A stretch of 9,342 nt of DNA from an uncultured Holophagales bacterium (GTDB taxonomy: Bacteria > Acidobacteriota > Thermoanaerobaculia > UBA5066): positions 1-9,342 of the forward strand of contig CALBDV010000867.1 in the NCBI GenBank assembly GCA_937927565.1. The letters are read 5' to 3'. Positions 1-7,419 of the stretch are shown here, piece after piece; the first letter of the stretch is position 1; the number at the start of each line of letters is the position of its first letter. Both the position numbers and the translations under genes were made by a program. Under the pieces are notes generated by a model, which saw only the letters and a list, made by a program, of their open reading frames with translations, made no database searches and was not told the origin of the DNA.

Positions 1-242
1 TGCTCGGGGTCCTTTTCAACTTCGTCACGACCGGCACGCTCGTCTTCGGACAGCGCGACCCGGCCCGTCTGCACCGGTTCGTGGCCGTCTACGGGGTGAC
101 GTGGGCCGTGGGAGTCCTCGCACTGAAGGTCGCCAGCGCCCTCGGGATCGACCTCTATGTCGCGGGACTCGTACTCCTTCTACCCTCCGCCGGGCTATCG
201 TTCCTACTCCTCAGGACGTTCGTCTTCCGGGAGCGGTCATGA
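1..242 (+). CDS. GtrA-like membrane protein, 3' fragment
   Basis: The frame is open from base 3 to a TGA at 240-242, giving the last 79 residues of a protein that begins outside the window. It is rich in Leu, Val and Phe, with two clear hydrophobic stretches (about residues 25-41 and 48-67 of the fragment). It ends in the pattern 'LSFLLLRTFVF' followed by a short basic tail. That closing pattern, together with an earlier 'NFVTTGTLVF' loop, is typical of the GtrA family of small four-helix membrane proteins, which are thought to flip polyprenyl-phosphate-linked sugars. The stop overlaps the start of the next gene as ATGA, indicating translational coupling. The next gene is a GtrB-like glycosyltransferase, the usual partner, which strengthens the call. 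The N-terminal half is missing only because of the window edge. Confidence 0.78.
   Translation, partial: LGVLFNFVTTGTLVFGQRDPARLHRFVAVYGVTWAVGVLALKVASALGIDLYVAGLVLLLPSAGLSFLLLRTFVFRERS
229..233 (+). promoter_or_regulatory. Ribosome binding site of the GtrB-like gene
   Basis: GGGAG lies 5 bases before the ATG at 239, inside the end of the upstream coding sequence. It decides between this start and the far upstream in-frame ATG at 101. Confidence 0.6.
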
Positions 243-1171
243 AACTCATCACCGTCGTGACGCCGTGCTTCAACGAAGCGGGAAACGTGACCGAGATCGC
301 CTCCCGCGTTCGTGCCGTATTTGCATCCCTCCCCGGGTATCAGCGCGAACACCTCTTCATAGACAACGCTTCGACGGACGGGACGGTAGCCGAGCTGCGC
401 GCGCTCGCAGCGTCCGATCCAGACGTCCGGGTGATCCTCAACCGGCGCAACTTCGGCCACCTCCGTTCGCCTGTCCACGCGATCCTCCAGGCTCGCGGCG
501 ACGCGGTCGTCGCACTCGCATCCGACCTGCAGGATCCGCCGGAGTTGATACCGGAGTTCCTTTCAAAATGGGAAGCTGGGGCTCCAGTCGTCCTCGGCGT
601 AAAAAGCTCGAGCTCCGAGTCGCCGCTCTTCTACGCGATCCGGACCCTTTACTACAAGCTCGCGGACCGGCTCTCCGACGTCCCCTTGATCGAGCACGCG
701 ACGGGGTTTGGGCTCTACGACCGAACCTTCCTCGAAGTCCTGCGCCAGCTCGACGACCCCTACCCCTACGTGCGCGGGCTCGTGTCGGACCTCGGCTTCG
801 CCGCCGAGGTCGTGCCCTATGACCAGCCCCTCCGGGTCCGCGGGGTGACGAGCAACAACTTTTTCACTCTGTACGACCTCGCGATGGTCGGGATCACGAG
901 CCACTCGAAGGTGCCGTTGCGCCTCGTGACGCTCTCGGGATTCCTTCTCTCGCTCCTCAGCTTCCTCGTCGCTCTCGGTTACCTCGCCTACAAGCTGATC
1001 TTCTGGTCTCGGTTTCCAGCCGGAATCGCCCCGGCCGTCATCGGGATCTTCCTTCTCTGCTCGTTCCAGCTCTTCTGCATGGGGCTCCTCGGCGAGTACG
1101 TCGCCCTGATCCACACGCGGGTGATGAAAAGACCTCTCGTCGTCGAAAAGGAGCGAATCAACTTCGACTGA
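239..1171 (+). CDS. Family 2 glycosyltransferase, GtrB/DPM1-like
   Basis: This 310-residue protein is likely a polyprenyl-phosphate glycosyltransferase that loads a sugar onto undecaprenyl phosphate at the inner membrane. The start at 239 is chosen because the GT-A fold begins there (VTPCFNEAGN, residues 7-16) and a GGGAG site lies 5 bases upstream. It also overlaps the preceding stop as ATGA. Upstream in-frame extension to 101 would lie inside the GtrA-like gene. Motifs are IDNASTDGT (41-49), SDLQDPPE (95-102, the nucleotide-sugar/metal site) and ATGFGLYDR (154-162). Two membrane helices follow (about 227-256 and 263-290), and the second ends in the family signature GLLGEYV. In the common DADLQDPPE form the first Asp is replaced by Ala94; I believe this variant occurs in the family. 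The 3' end overlaps the convergent methyltransferase by 14 bases. The sugar donor cannot be told from sequence. Confidence 0.9.
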   Translation: MKLITVVTPCFNEAGNVTEIASRVRAVFASLPGYQREHLFIDNASTDGTVAELRALAASDPDVRVILNRRNFGHLRSPVHAILQARGDAVVALASDLQDPPELIPEFLSKWEAGAPVVLGVKSSSSESPLFYAIRTLYYKLADRLSDVPLIEHATGFGLYDRTFLEVLRQLDDPYPYVRGLVSDLGFAAEVVPYDQPLRVRGVTSNNFFTLYDLAMVGITSHSKVPLRLVTLSGFLLSLLSFLVALGYLAYKLIFWSRFPAGIAPAVIGIFLLCSFQLFCMGLLGEYVALIHTRVMKRPLVVEKERINFD

Positions 1172-2363
1172 AACCGGTCTCCCGCAGCGTTCGGACCTTG
1201 CCGCGCCAGGCGAGGGGACCTCCGAGCGCCGCGAGGATCTCGCTCTCCCATCGCACGCTCGCCACGAGGACCGTCCCCAGCCCGCCACGAAGTGTCTCCG
1301 GGGAGAGGACGGGCCGTCCGGCGAGCACCGTCCCATGCAGAGCCGAGTCGCTATCGACGAACGCAGAGATTCGAGCGTCCGCAAGTCGGGTGTCGGCCAG
1401 CAGCCGGGCGGTGAGCGCCCCTGCTCCCCAGACGACGATCTCCTCCCTCCCTGCGACGAGGGCGTCGATCGCCCCGGAAACCTCGGTCAGGCGGTCGGAG
1501 CTCTCCTCTAGGTAGCGGACGAACGCCATCGTGTCCGCCGGGCCCGGCGGCGACCCCTCTCCCCGCCGGAAGACAGCTGTGAGGACCGCCCCGGCGCTTC
1601 CGCCCGTATGGATCGCTTCGCTCCTCATCTCTATTGGCCGATATCCACAGCGTGCCATCAGTCCGGACAGGCTCGATTCCGTGAAGTAGTTCACGTGCTC
1701 GACGGAAAGCTCCTGAAACGGCTCGTCGCGCTCCAGCCCGAACCGTCCCGCGTCGGGGACCTGGACGAAGATGACTCCGTCATCGTCGAGGAGAGCCGCG
1801 GCCGACGCGACGAAGGCGGCCGGCTCGAGCACGTGCTCGAGCACGTTCCAGAAGACGATGGCGCCGTAGAGGCGACTCGAACGGTACTCAGAGAGGGTCC
1901 CCGTCGCCACATCGAGATCGAAGAGCCTTCGGGCGACGATCCGGCACTCTGGTGCCGGATCGAGGCCCACAAGGTCCGTCAGGCCTCGATCCCGTAGTAA
2001 CGACAGGAGTTGCCCTGTCGCACAACCGACGTCGAGGACGGGTGTCGCCACGCCTCGGAGCGGCGGGGAATACCGGCGGATCCGTTCCACGAGGAAATCG
2101 GCCGCGGCTTCGTGAGTGGCGAGGAGGCCTCGGGCGAGGTTCGCACTTCCCTCGTAGGCGTACTTGCGGCTCTTTCGGTAGTGCGTCTCGAGCGCTGAAA
2201 CGAAGCCCTCGAGGGGTCTCGCGTAGCAGAATCCGCAGGACGCGCAGGCCACAACGTCGTAACCCGTGCGCGTTTCGCCAGGAAGGAGGAAACACTGGCG
2301 ACGGAAGGAATGTGCCTCCTCCCGACCGCACACGGCGCAGAGACGGGTCAAACTCAGATCCAT
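1158..2363 (-). CDS. Zinc-motif class I SAM methyltransferase, sugar C-methyltransferase type
   Basis: This 401-residue protein has three parts. An N-terminal zinc-type module carries Cys9-x2-Cys12 and Cys40-x2-Cys43. A central Rossmann methyltransferase fold has motif I VLDVGCATGQ (109-118) with the acidic LDP at 134-136, FWNVLEHV (171-178) and VEHVNYFT (221-228). A C-terminal segment has VVWGAGALTARLL (310-322), resembling the third domain of this three-domain architecture. That architecture (Methyltransf_13 / methyltransferase core / Methyltransf_14) is known from deoxysugar C-methyltransferases such as the TylC3 and NovU type, which act on NDP-4-keto sugars. I infer a similar role here. 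The start is uncertain: ATGs at 2423 and 2381 are also in frame. I prefer 2363 because the Cys motif follows directly, although its Shine-Dalgarno is weak. It is the only minus-strand gene, convergent with the glycosyltransferase and divergent from the broken NeuB-like gene. Confidence 0.85.
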   Translation of the reverse strand: MDLSLTRLCAVCGREEAHSFRRQCFLLPGETRTGYDVVACASCGFCYARPLEGFVSALETHYRKSRKYAYEGSANLARGLLATHEAAADFLVERIRRYSPPLRGVATPVLDVGCATGQLLSLLRDRGLTDLVGLDPAPECRIVARRLFDLDVATGTLSEYRSSRLYGAIVFWNVLEHVLEPAAFVASAAALLDDDGVIFVQVPDAGRFGLERDEPFQELSVEHVNYFTESSLSGLMARCGYRPIEMRSEAIHTGGSAGAVLTAVFRRGEGSPPGPADTMAFVRYLEESSDRLTEVSGAIDALVAGREEIVVWGAGALTARLLADTRLADARISAFVDSDSALHGTVLAGRPVLSPETLRGGLGTVLVASVRWESEILAALGGPLAWRGKVRTLRETGFSRS

Positions 2364-2409
2364 GCGAGTGAACGGTATCATCGAGCAGGAAAGGCCCGAA
2401 AGGCGCCCT

Positions 2410-3492
2410 GTGGACAACAGCATCTATCATGAGCTATTCGTCCTAGAGCTGAGGAACAACTATCTCGGCCGGCTCGACCGCGGGATGAAGATCGTCAACG
2501 ACTTCGGCCGCGTCTCACGACATAACAGAGTGCGGGCGGCGATCAAGGTCCAGGCCCACGACGTTGAGAGCGTCATCCACCCTGCCTTCCGTGACCGAAC
2601 TGACATTCGTTACGTGAAGAAGACGGACGATCGACACGCGGCTCGCTTCTGGCGACTACGCGGCCCGCGACGAGACGATCAGGCAGAACTGCTACCTCCG
2701 CATGGCGACGCCGTTCGACGAGGCCTCTGTCGACCTCTGCATCGCCATCGAGATGGACCTCCTCGAGCTCGCGAGTTCGGAAATCAACGACTGGCCGCTC
2801 ATCGAGAGAGTAGCGACCGCCCGACGGCCGGTCATTACCTCGACCGGTGGCTCGAGCCGCAAGGACGTCGAGGACCTCGTTCGCTTCTTCCGAAACCGCG
2901 GCATTCCCCTCGCCCTGATCCACTGTGTTTCGATGTACCCGAGCGAGGACAACGAGCTCCAGCTCGACCAGGTGGATTTTCTGTGGGACCGCTACCCCGA
3001 GAACGTCATCGGCCTCTCCACGCACGAGCACCGGGACTGGACGCTGTCGATCGCCGTCGCCTACGCGAAGGGAGCGAGGACTTTCGAACGGCATATCGAC
3101 CTCGACGAGGACGGCGTCTTCGTGTCACACTGCTGCACGCGACGCAACCAGGCCGACGAGTGGTTTTCGGCCTTCCGCCGGGCGAAGTAGGTGTGCGACG
3201 GGCCTGGCACCGAGAAGCGCGTCCCGCCGCAGAAGGGTATTCCCTACCTCGACGCCCTCGTACGAGGGTTCTATTCGCTGCGCGACCTTCCCGTCGGCCG
3301 CGCGCTCGCCGCCGGGGACTACTACCTCGCAATCCCGCTCCAGAAGGGGCAGATCTCCTGTCGGGAGCTCGTCGCCGGGGAGGTCCTCCTTGCGCACTGC
3401 CCGAAGGACGCTCCATCCGGATCGAGATGCTCGACTCGCCCTGCTCGCGGAACTCAGCTCTGAAGGCCCAGATCGAGCAGTGGGGTATCTGA
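2410..3492 (+). pseudogene. Broken NeuB-like (sialic-acid-synthase family) gene
   Basis: This is a full-length but disrupted paralogue of the intact gene at 6307-7395, with more than half of aligned residues identical by eye. Reading from a GTG at 2410, it matches in frame 1 through RDRTDIRYVKKT. A tandem GACG duplication (2622-2629) then shifts the frame by +1. Removing one GACG gives a 29-residue stretch that lines up with the paralogue without any gap. Frame 2 then runs through MATPFDE and the barrel motifs STGGSS, HCVSMYP and GLSTHEH to FRRAK. There an in-frame TAG (3188-3190) replaces the Leu codon of the paralogue, and the same frame continues through the SAF domain (IPLQKGQISCREL). One base is missing near 3411-3413, returning to frame 1 and a TGA at 3490-3492. 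The conserved K of the KVASS motif is also E here (LELASS). No large deletion is seen, so loss looks recent compared with the divergence from its paralogue. The exact original start is uncertain (ATG 2362 is also in frame). Confidence 0.88.
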
Positions 3493-3496
3493 CAGG

Positions 3497-4378
3497 ATGA
3501 GGGTCCTCCTGACGGGAGGGACGGGTTTCGTCGGTCGGAACCTCCGCGAGCGGCTAGGGAGGCGCTTCGAGGTTCTGGCGCCGCGCAGGCCCGAGCTCGA
3601 CCTCCTCGACGCCACGGCAGTCCGGAGCTACCTCGCAAGGAACGCCGTCGACGCAGTCGTGCACGCCGCGACGACTCCGGGCCACCGGAACGCGCCGCTC
3701 GTCCAGGACCTCGGCCTCAGGAACATCAGGATGTTCCTGAACCTCTTCCGGGCGGCCGCGGCGTCGACGCGCTTCGTCGTCCTCGGCTCGGGCGCCGAGT
3801 ACGACGTGTCGCGCAACATCGTCAAGGCGCGCGAGGACGACCCGTCGCACCCGGTCCCGACCGACGAAACCGGCTTTTCCAAGCTCGTCCAGTCGACCGT
3901 CGCCGATGGACACGCAGGGTTCGTCCACCTCCGGCCATTCGGCGTCTACGGCCCCCATGAAGACTGGGAAATCCGCTTCGTCTCGAACGCACTCTGCAAG
4001 GCGCTTCACGGCCTCCCGATCACTCTCCGGCAGAACCGCCGACTCGACTACGTCTGGGTGGACGACCTCTGCGGCGTGGTCGCACGGTTCCTCCTGCGCG
4101 AATCCGACGGGCACGCCGTCTTCAATGTCACCCCGGACGAGACGCCAGACCTCCTCTCGCTCGCCCGCCTGGCGCGCGACGTTGCCGGCGCCGATGTGCC
4201 GATCATCGTCGCCCGCGAAGGGGCCGGTCTCGAGTACACCGGCGACAACGGCCGGCTCCGCGGCGAGTTCCCGGACCTCACGTTCACTCCGTTTCGCGAA
4301 GCCATCGAACGGCTCTGCTCGTTCTATCGCGACCGACTGGACAGGATTCCGCGCGAGCGGCTCCTCGTCGACAAATAG
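3497..4378 (+). CDS. NAD-dependent epimerase/dehydratase-like protein (extended SDR)
   Basis: This 293-residue protein is of the family that modifies nucleotide sugars in the cytoplasm. The N-terminal Rossmann motif TGGTGFVG (6-13) binds NAD(P). It also has AVVHAAT (53-59), VVLGSGAEY (94-102), HLRPFGVYGP (144-153) and DYVWVDDL (184-191), all typical of extended SDR sugar enzymes. The catalytic YxxxK is altered: the Lys is present (Lys129, in GFSKLVQS), but the Tyr position is Thr125. Epimerisation or 4,6-dehydration by the standard mechanism would need Tyr, so a changed reaction or a non-catalytic role is possible. Tyr102 lies near the nominal Ser site and might stand in, but this is a guess. 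It starts 4 bases after the end of the broken NeuB-like gene and is followed after 13 bases by the TPP enzyme, so the run looks like one operon. Confidence 0.85.
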   Translation: MRVLLTGGTGFVGRNLRERLGRRFEVLAPRRPELDLLDATAVRSYLARNAVDAVVHAATTPGHRNAPLVQDLGLRNIRMFLNLFRAAAASTRFVVLGSGAEYDVSRNIVKAREDDPSHPVPTDETGFSKLVQSTVADGHAGFVHLRPFGVYGPHEDWEIRFVSNALCKALHGLPITLRQNRRLDYVWVDDLCGVVARFLLRESDGHAVFNVTPDETPDLLSLARLARDVAGADVPIIVAREGAGLEYTGDNGRLRGEFPDLTFTPFREAIERLCSFYRDRLDRIPRERLLVDK

Positions 4379-4383
4379 GGAGG
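4379..4383 (+). promoter_or_regulatory. Ribosome binding site of the TPP enzyme gene
   Basis: A perfect GGAGG lies 8 bases before the ATG at 4392 and touches the stop of the preceding gene. It fixes the start of the TPP enzyme against an open frame that extends much further upstream, inside the epimerase gene. Confidence 0.8.
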
Positions 4384-4391
4384 TCCCCCCG

Positions 4392-6203
4392 ATGCCGATT
4401 CGCGTCGCCGACTACGTCGCACGGACCCTCGCGTCCCGGGGTGTCCGTCACGTCTTTCTCGTTACGGGCGGAGGCGCCATGCACCTGAACGATGCCTTCG
4501 GTCGGGAGAGAAAACTTGAGTGGGTCGCCTTCCACCACGAGCAAGCGTGCACGATGGCAGCCGACAGCTACTTCCGTCTCACGGGGACACTCGCCGCCGT
4601 GAACGTCACGACCGGACCCGGCGGCCTGAACGCGCTCAACGGCGTCTTCGGAGCGTTCACCGACTCGCTCGGCATGATCGTGGTCTCCGGGCAGGTCAAG
4701 CGCGAGACGATGGTTGCATCGACGGACCTCCCCCTCCGACAGCTCGGGGATCAGGAAGTCGACATCGTGAAGGTGGCGGCACCGCTGACGAAGTACGCCG
4801 TCACGGTGATGGACCCCGCGACGATCCGCTACCACCTCGAGAAGGCCCTGTTCCTTGCCCTGGAAGGACGGCCCGGCCCGGTCTGGATCGACGTTCCGAT
4901 CGACGTTCAAGCGGCCCTCGTCGAGCCGGAGACGCTGCCCGGCTTCAACCCAGCTTCGGAGGCGACCGTTCGAGCAGCCTCAGACGTCACATCTGCGGCG
5001 CGGGAGGTTCTTGCGCGAATCGCGGCGGCGAGACGCCCCGTCCTCCTGGCGGGGGGAGGGGTCCGGATAGCGGGCGCGGCCGAGGTCTTCCGGGCCGTTG
5101 CCGAACGCCTCGGGGTGCCGGTCACGACGGCCTTCAACGCGCACGACCTGCTCGAGTCGGACCATCCGCTCCTCGCGGGTCGCCCGGGCACGGTGGGTGA
5201 CCGAGCCGGCAACTTCGCCGTCCAGAACGCCGACTTCCTCCTCGTTCTCGGGTGCAGGTTGAATGTCCGGCAGGTCGGCTACAACTGGGCATCGTTTGCG
5301 CGGGCCGCCTTCAAGGTGATGGTCGACGTCGACGCAGCCGAGCTCGCCAAGCCTACCGTGAGGCCCGACCTCGCAATACTGGCAGACGTGAACGGTTTCC
5401 TCGAAGCCCTCCTGTCGGAAGGACCCGCCGGGCCGACGGAAGAGCATTGCCGGTGGCTCTCCTGGTGTCGCGAGCGCGTCGCACGGTATCCGGTCGTCCT
5501 CGCGGAATACAGAGCGAAGGCCGCGCCGATCAATCCCTACGTTTTCGTCGAGGAGCTCTTCGCGCGCCTGGGAGAGGGCGCGGTCGTCGTCACCGGCGAC
5601 GGCACCGCGTGCGTCGCGACCTTCCAGGCCGCACGCCTGAAGCGCGGCCAGCGGCTCTTCTCGAACTCCGGCTCCGCCTCCATGGGCTGGGACCTCCCCG
5701 CGGCGATCGGGGCCTGCATTGCGAACGGACGGCAGCGGGTTATCGCGCTCGCCGGCGACGGAAGCCTGCAGATGAACGTGCAGGAGCTGGCGACAGTCGC
5801 CCACCACCGGCTACCCGTCAACCTCTTCGTGCTGAGCAACCAAGGCTACCACTCGATCCGCCAGACCCAGAGGGCCTATTTCCCCGACAACATCGTCGGC
5901 TGCGGATCGGAAAGCGGCCTCTCCTTCCCCGATGTTCGCCGACTCGCGTCGGCTTACGGCATTCCCTCCTCGCGCGCCGAGACGCATGCTGATCTCCCCG
6001 CGACGCTCGATGCCGCGCTCCTGGCCGACGGTCCGCACGTCTGCGAGATCGTTCTCGACACGGAGCAGCCGTTTGCGCCAAAGCCCTCCTCGCGCGCGCT
6101 CCCCGACGGCCGGATGGTCTCCACACCACTCGAGGACCTTGCCCCTTTCCTCTCCAGGGAGGAGTTCGCGGAGAACCTCCTGATCCCGGCATGGGAGGCG
6201 TGA
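4392..6203 (+). CDS. Acetolactate-synthase-like TPP-dependent enzyme
   Basis: This 603-residue protein has the three-domain layout of the acetolactate synthase group. The N-terminal TPP (Pyr) domain carries the catalytic Glu50 in FHHEQACTMAADSY and the TTGPGG loop. A middle domain has VLLAGGGVRIAG and GCRLNVRQVGYN (287-298), where the ALS group has its FAD-binding region. The C-terminal TPP (PP) domain has GDGS at 455-458 and Asn483 in the metal/diphosphate motif. Members of this group decarboxylate pyruvate and transfer the two-carbon unit to an acceptor. In sugar loci, YerE of yersiniose synthesis adds it to a CDP-keto-sugar. A YerE-like role is my inference from context; biosynthetic acetolactate synthase is less likely because no small subunit or ilv gene is nearby. 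The SNQGY at 482-486 has a single Asn where many relatives have NN. An IlvB label would mislead. Confidence 0.87.
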   Translation: MPIRVADYVARTLASRGVRHVFLVTGGGAMHLNDAFGRERKLEWVAFHHEQACTMAADSYFRLTGTLAAVNVTTGPGGLNALNGVFGAFTDSLGMIVVSGQVKRETMVASTDLPLRQLGDQEVDIVKVAAPLTKYAVTVMDPATIRYHLEKALFLALEGRPGPVWIDVPIDVQAALVEPETLPGFNPASEATVRAASDVTSAAREVLARIAAARRPVLLAGGGVRIAGAAEVFRAVAERLGVPVTTAFNAHDLLESDHPLLAGRPGTVGDRAGNFAVQNADFLLVLGCRLNVRQVGYNWASFARAAFKVMVDVDAAELAKPTVRPDLAILADVNGFLEALLSEGPAGPTEEHCRWLSWCRERVARYPVVLAEYRAKAAPINPYVFVEELFARLGEGAVVVTGDGTACVATFQAARLKRGQRLFSNSGSASMGWDLPAAIGACIANGRQRVIALAGDGSLQMNVQELATVAHHRLPVNLFVLSNQGYHSIRQTQRAYFPDNIVGCGSESGLSFPDVRRLASAYGIPSSRAETHADLPATLDAALLADGPHVCEIVLDTEQPFAPKPSSRALPDGRMVSTPLEDLAPFLSREEFAENLLIPAWEA

Positions 6204-6211
6204 GCCACGCC

Positions 6212-6234
6212 GAACGGGCCGGCGGATCCCGTTC
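6212..6234 (+). repeat. Small inverted repeat, possible RNA hairpin
   Basis: GAACGGG pairs perfectly with CCCGTTC across the loop CCGGCGGAT. It sits 8 bases after the stop of the TPP enzyme gene. It could slow 3' decay or weakly attenuate transcription. In GC-rich DNA a 7-base stem can also occur by chance. Confidence 0.35.
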
Positions 6235-6297
6235 CTCCTGTCGCGCCCCCCTCGAAGTTGTGTCAGGCTTCGCCCGTAGCCCGCTGGACGGGAACGC

Positions 6298-6301
6298 GAG
6301 G
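6298..6301 (+). promoter_or_regulatory. Ribosome binding site of the NeuB-like gene
   Basis: GAGG lies 5 bases before the ATG at 6307 and supports that start. Confidence 0.5.
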
Positions 6302-6306
6302 TTCCG

Positions 6307-7395
6307 ATGACTGCGATCCACAGAGACCTTTTCGAAGAGCTTTTCGTGCTCGAGATGGCCAACAACCACAGGGGAAGCCTCGAGCGTGGAAAACGGATCA
6401 GCTACGAGTTCGGACGCGTCGTCCGGTACAACAACGTCCGAGCCGCCATCAAGCTCCAGCTCCGGGACGTGGACAGTTTCATCCACAAGGGTTTCCGCGA
6501 CCGAACCGACATTCGCTACATCAAGCGGACGCTGGAGTCGCAGATGAGCCAGGACGACTTCGCCGAGCTCGTCGAGGAGATTCGAGTCAACGGCTGCATG
6601 AGAATGGCCACGCCATTCGACGAACACTCCGTCGACCTGTGTGTTCAGCTCGGTATCGAGATCATCAAGGTGGCCAGCTCCGACATCAACGACTGGGTCC
6701 TGCTCGAGAAGATCGCGCTGACCCACAAGCCCGTCATCGTCAGCACAGGCGGGAGCTCACTGAAGGACCTGGACGACCTCGTGACGTTCTTCGCGAACAG
6801 GAGGATCCCGCTCGCGCTGAACCACTGCGTCTCCATCTACCCGACCGAGGACGCCGAGCTCGAGCTCAACCAGATCGACTTCCTTCGCCACCGGTACCCC
6901 GATCTCACCATCGGCCTGAGCACGCACGAGTACCACGATTGGGAGAGCAGTATCCTGATGGCCTACGCCAAGGGAGCCCGGACCTTCGAGCGCCACATCG
7001 ACATCGACAGCGACGGCGCTACGGTCTCGCCCTATTGCTCCCTACCACACCAGATCGACACCTGGTTCCGGGCCTTCAAGCGGGCCAAGCTGATGTGCGG
7101 GGCACCCGGGATCCAGAAGCGAATGAGCCCCGAAAAGGAGATTCGCTACCTCGACGCTCTCGTCCGGGGTGTCTTTGCCCGCCGGGACCTCCCGATCGGG
7201 CACCGGCTGCAGGAAGAGGACGTCTACATGGCCATCCCCCTTCAGAAGGGCCAGATCTCCTGTCGCGAGCTGCACTGGGGGGAACCGCTCACGGCCCCCG
7301 TGAAGACCGACGAACCGGTCACGATCGACCATCTCGACAACCCCTACTCTCAGAGGCCGGAGCTCAGGCAGATGATTCTCGGGCGTGGCGTCTAG
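6307..7395 (+). CDS. NeuB-like PEP-dependent sugar acid synthase
   Basis: This 362-residue protein matches the usual length and two-domain plan of the N-acetylneuraminate synthase family. Those enzymes condense phosphoenolpyruvate with a hexosamine-derived aldehyde to give a nonulosonic acid. The TIM barrel shows LEMANNHRG (15-23, with the family Glu16), AAIKLQ (46-51, Lys49), ATPFDEHSVD (101-110), KVASSDIND (121-129), VSTGGSS (145-151), NHCVSIYP (172-179) and GLSTHEYHDW (203-212). Here His173 and His207 correspond to the metal-binding histidines of the family. FERHIDID (227-234) takes the place of the usual EKHFTLD. A C-terminal SAF domain follows (about 281-325, RGVFARRDLPIG). All key residues I can place are present, so it should be active. 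No NeuA or NeuC homologue is in the window, so the product may not be sialic, legionaminic or pseudaminic acid. It is the intact paralogue of the broken gene at 2410-3492. Confidence 0.88.
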   Translation: MTAIHRDLFEELFVLEMANNHRGSLERGKRISYEFGRVVRYNNVRAAIKLQLRDVDSFIHKGFRDRTDIRYIKRTLESQMSQDDFAELVEEIRVNGCMRMATPFDEHSVDLCVQLGIEIIKVASSDINDWVLLEKIALTHKPVIVSTGGSSLKDLDDLVTFFANRRIPLALNHCVSIYPTEDAELELNQIDFLRHRYPDLTIGLSTHEYHDWESSILMAYAKGARTFERHIDIDSDGATVSPYCSLPHQIDTWFRAFKRAKLMCGAPGIQKRMSPEKEIRYLDALVRGVFARRDLPIGHRLQEEDVYMAIPLQKGQISCRELHWGEPLTAPVKTDEPVTIDHLDNPYSQRPELRQMILGRGV

Positions 7396-7419
7396 ACTCC
7401 AGCGATAGGGGCCCCCGCA

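Larger units (their letters stand above)
6204..6306 (+). other. Intergenic gap, 103 bases
   Basis: This is the longest gap in the plus-strand run. It holds a 7-base perfect inverted repeat (GAACGGG at 6212-6218 and CCCGTTC at 6228-6234, 9-base loop) and the ribosome binding site of the next gene. No T-run follows the hairpin, so it is not a standard terminator. I see no convincing -35/-10 pair. Confidence 0.5.

Noticed and set aside
101..238. Upstream extension of the glycosyltransferase
   Set aside because: It overlaps the GtrA-like coding sequence and is basic, low-complexity sequence. The GT fold starts at 239.
563..1384. Long minus-strand open frame opposite the glycosyltransferase
   Set aside because: It is an Arg/Glu-rich shadow frame, as expected from GC-rich coding DNA, with no recognisable motif. 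The plus-strand gene there is clear.
3188..3190. Possible recoded or read-through TAG in the broken NeuB-like gene
   Set aside because: Two frameshifts in the same gene make simple decay the better explanation. No tRNA or recoding signal is visible.
3906..4391. In-frame upstream extension of the TPP enzyme giving a 765-residue protein
   Set aside because: The extra 162 residues lie inside the epimerase gene in another frame and match no TPP enzyme domain. A strong GGAGG precedes the ATG at 4392, where the family N terminus begins.
4980..5807. Long minus-strand open frame opposite the TPP enzyme
   Set aside because: It is an antisense shadow of a well-supported gene and shows no family motifs.
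6212..6234. Rho-independent terminator after the TPP enzyme
   Set aside because: The stem is only 7 bases and no T-run follows, so I list it only as a small inverted repeat.
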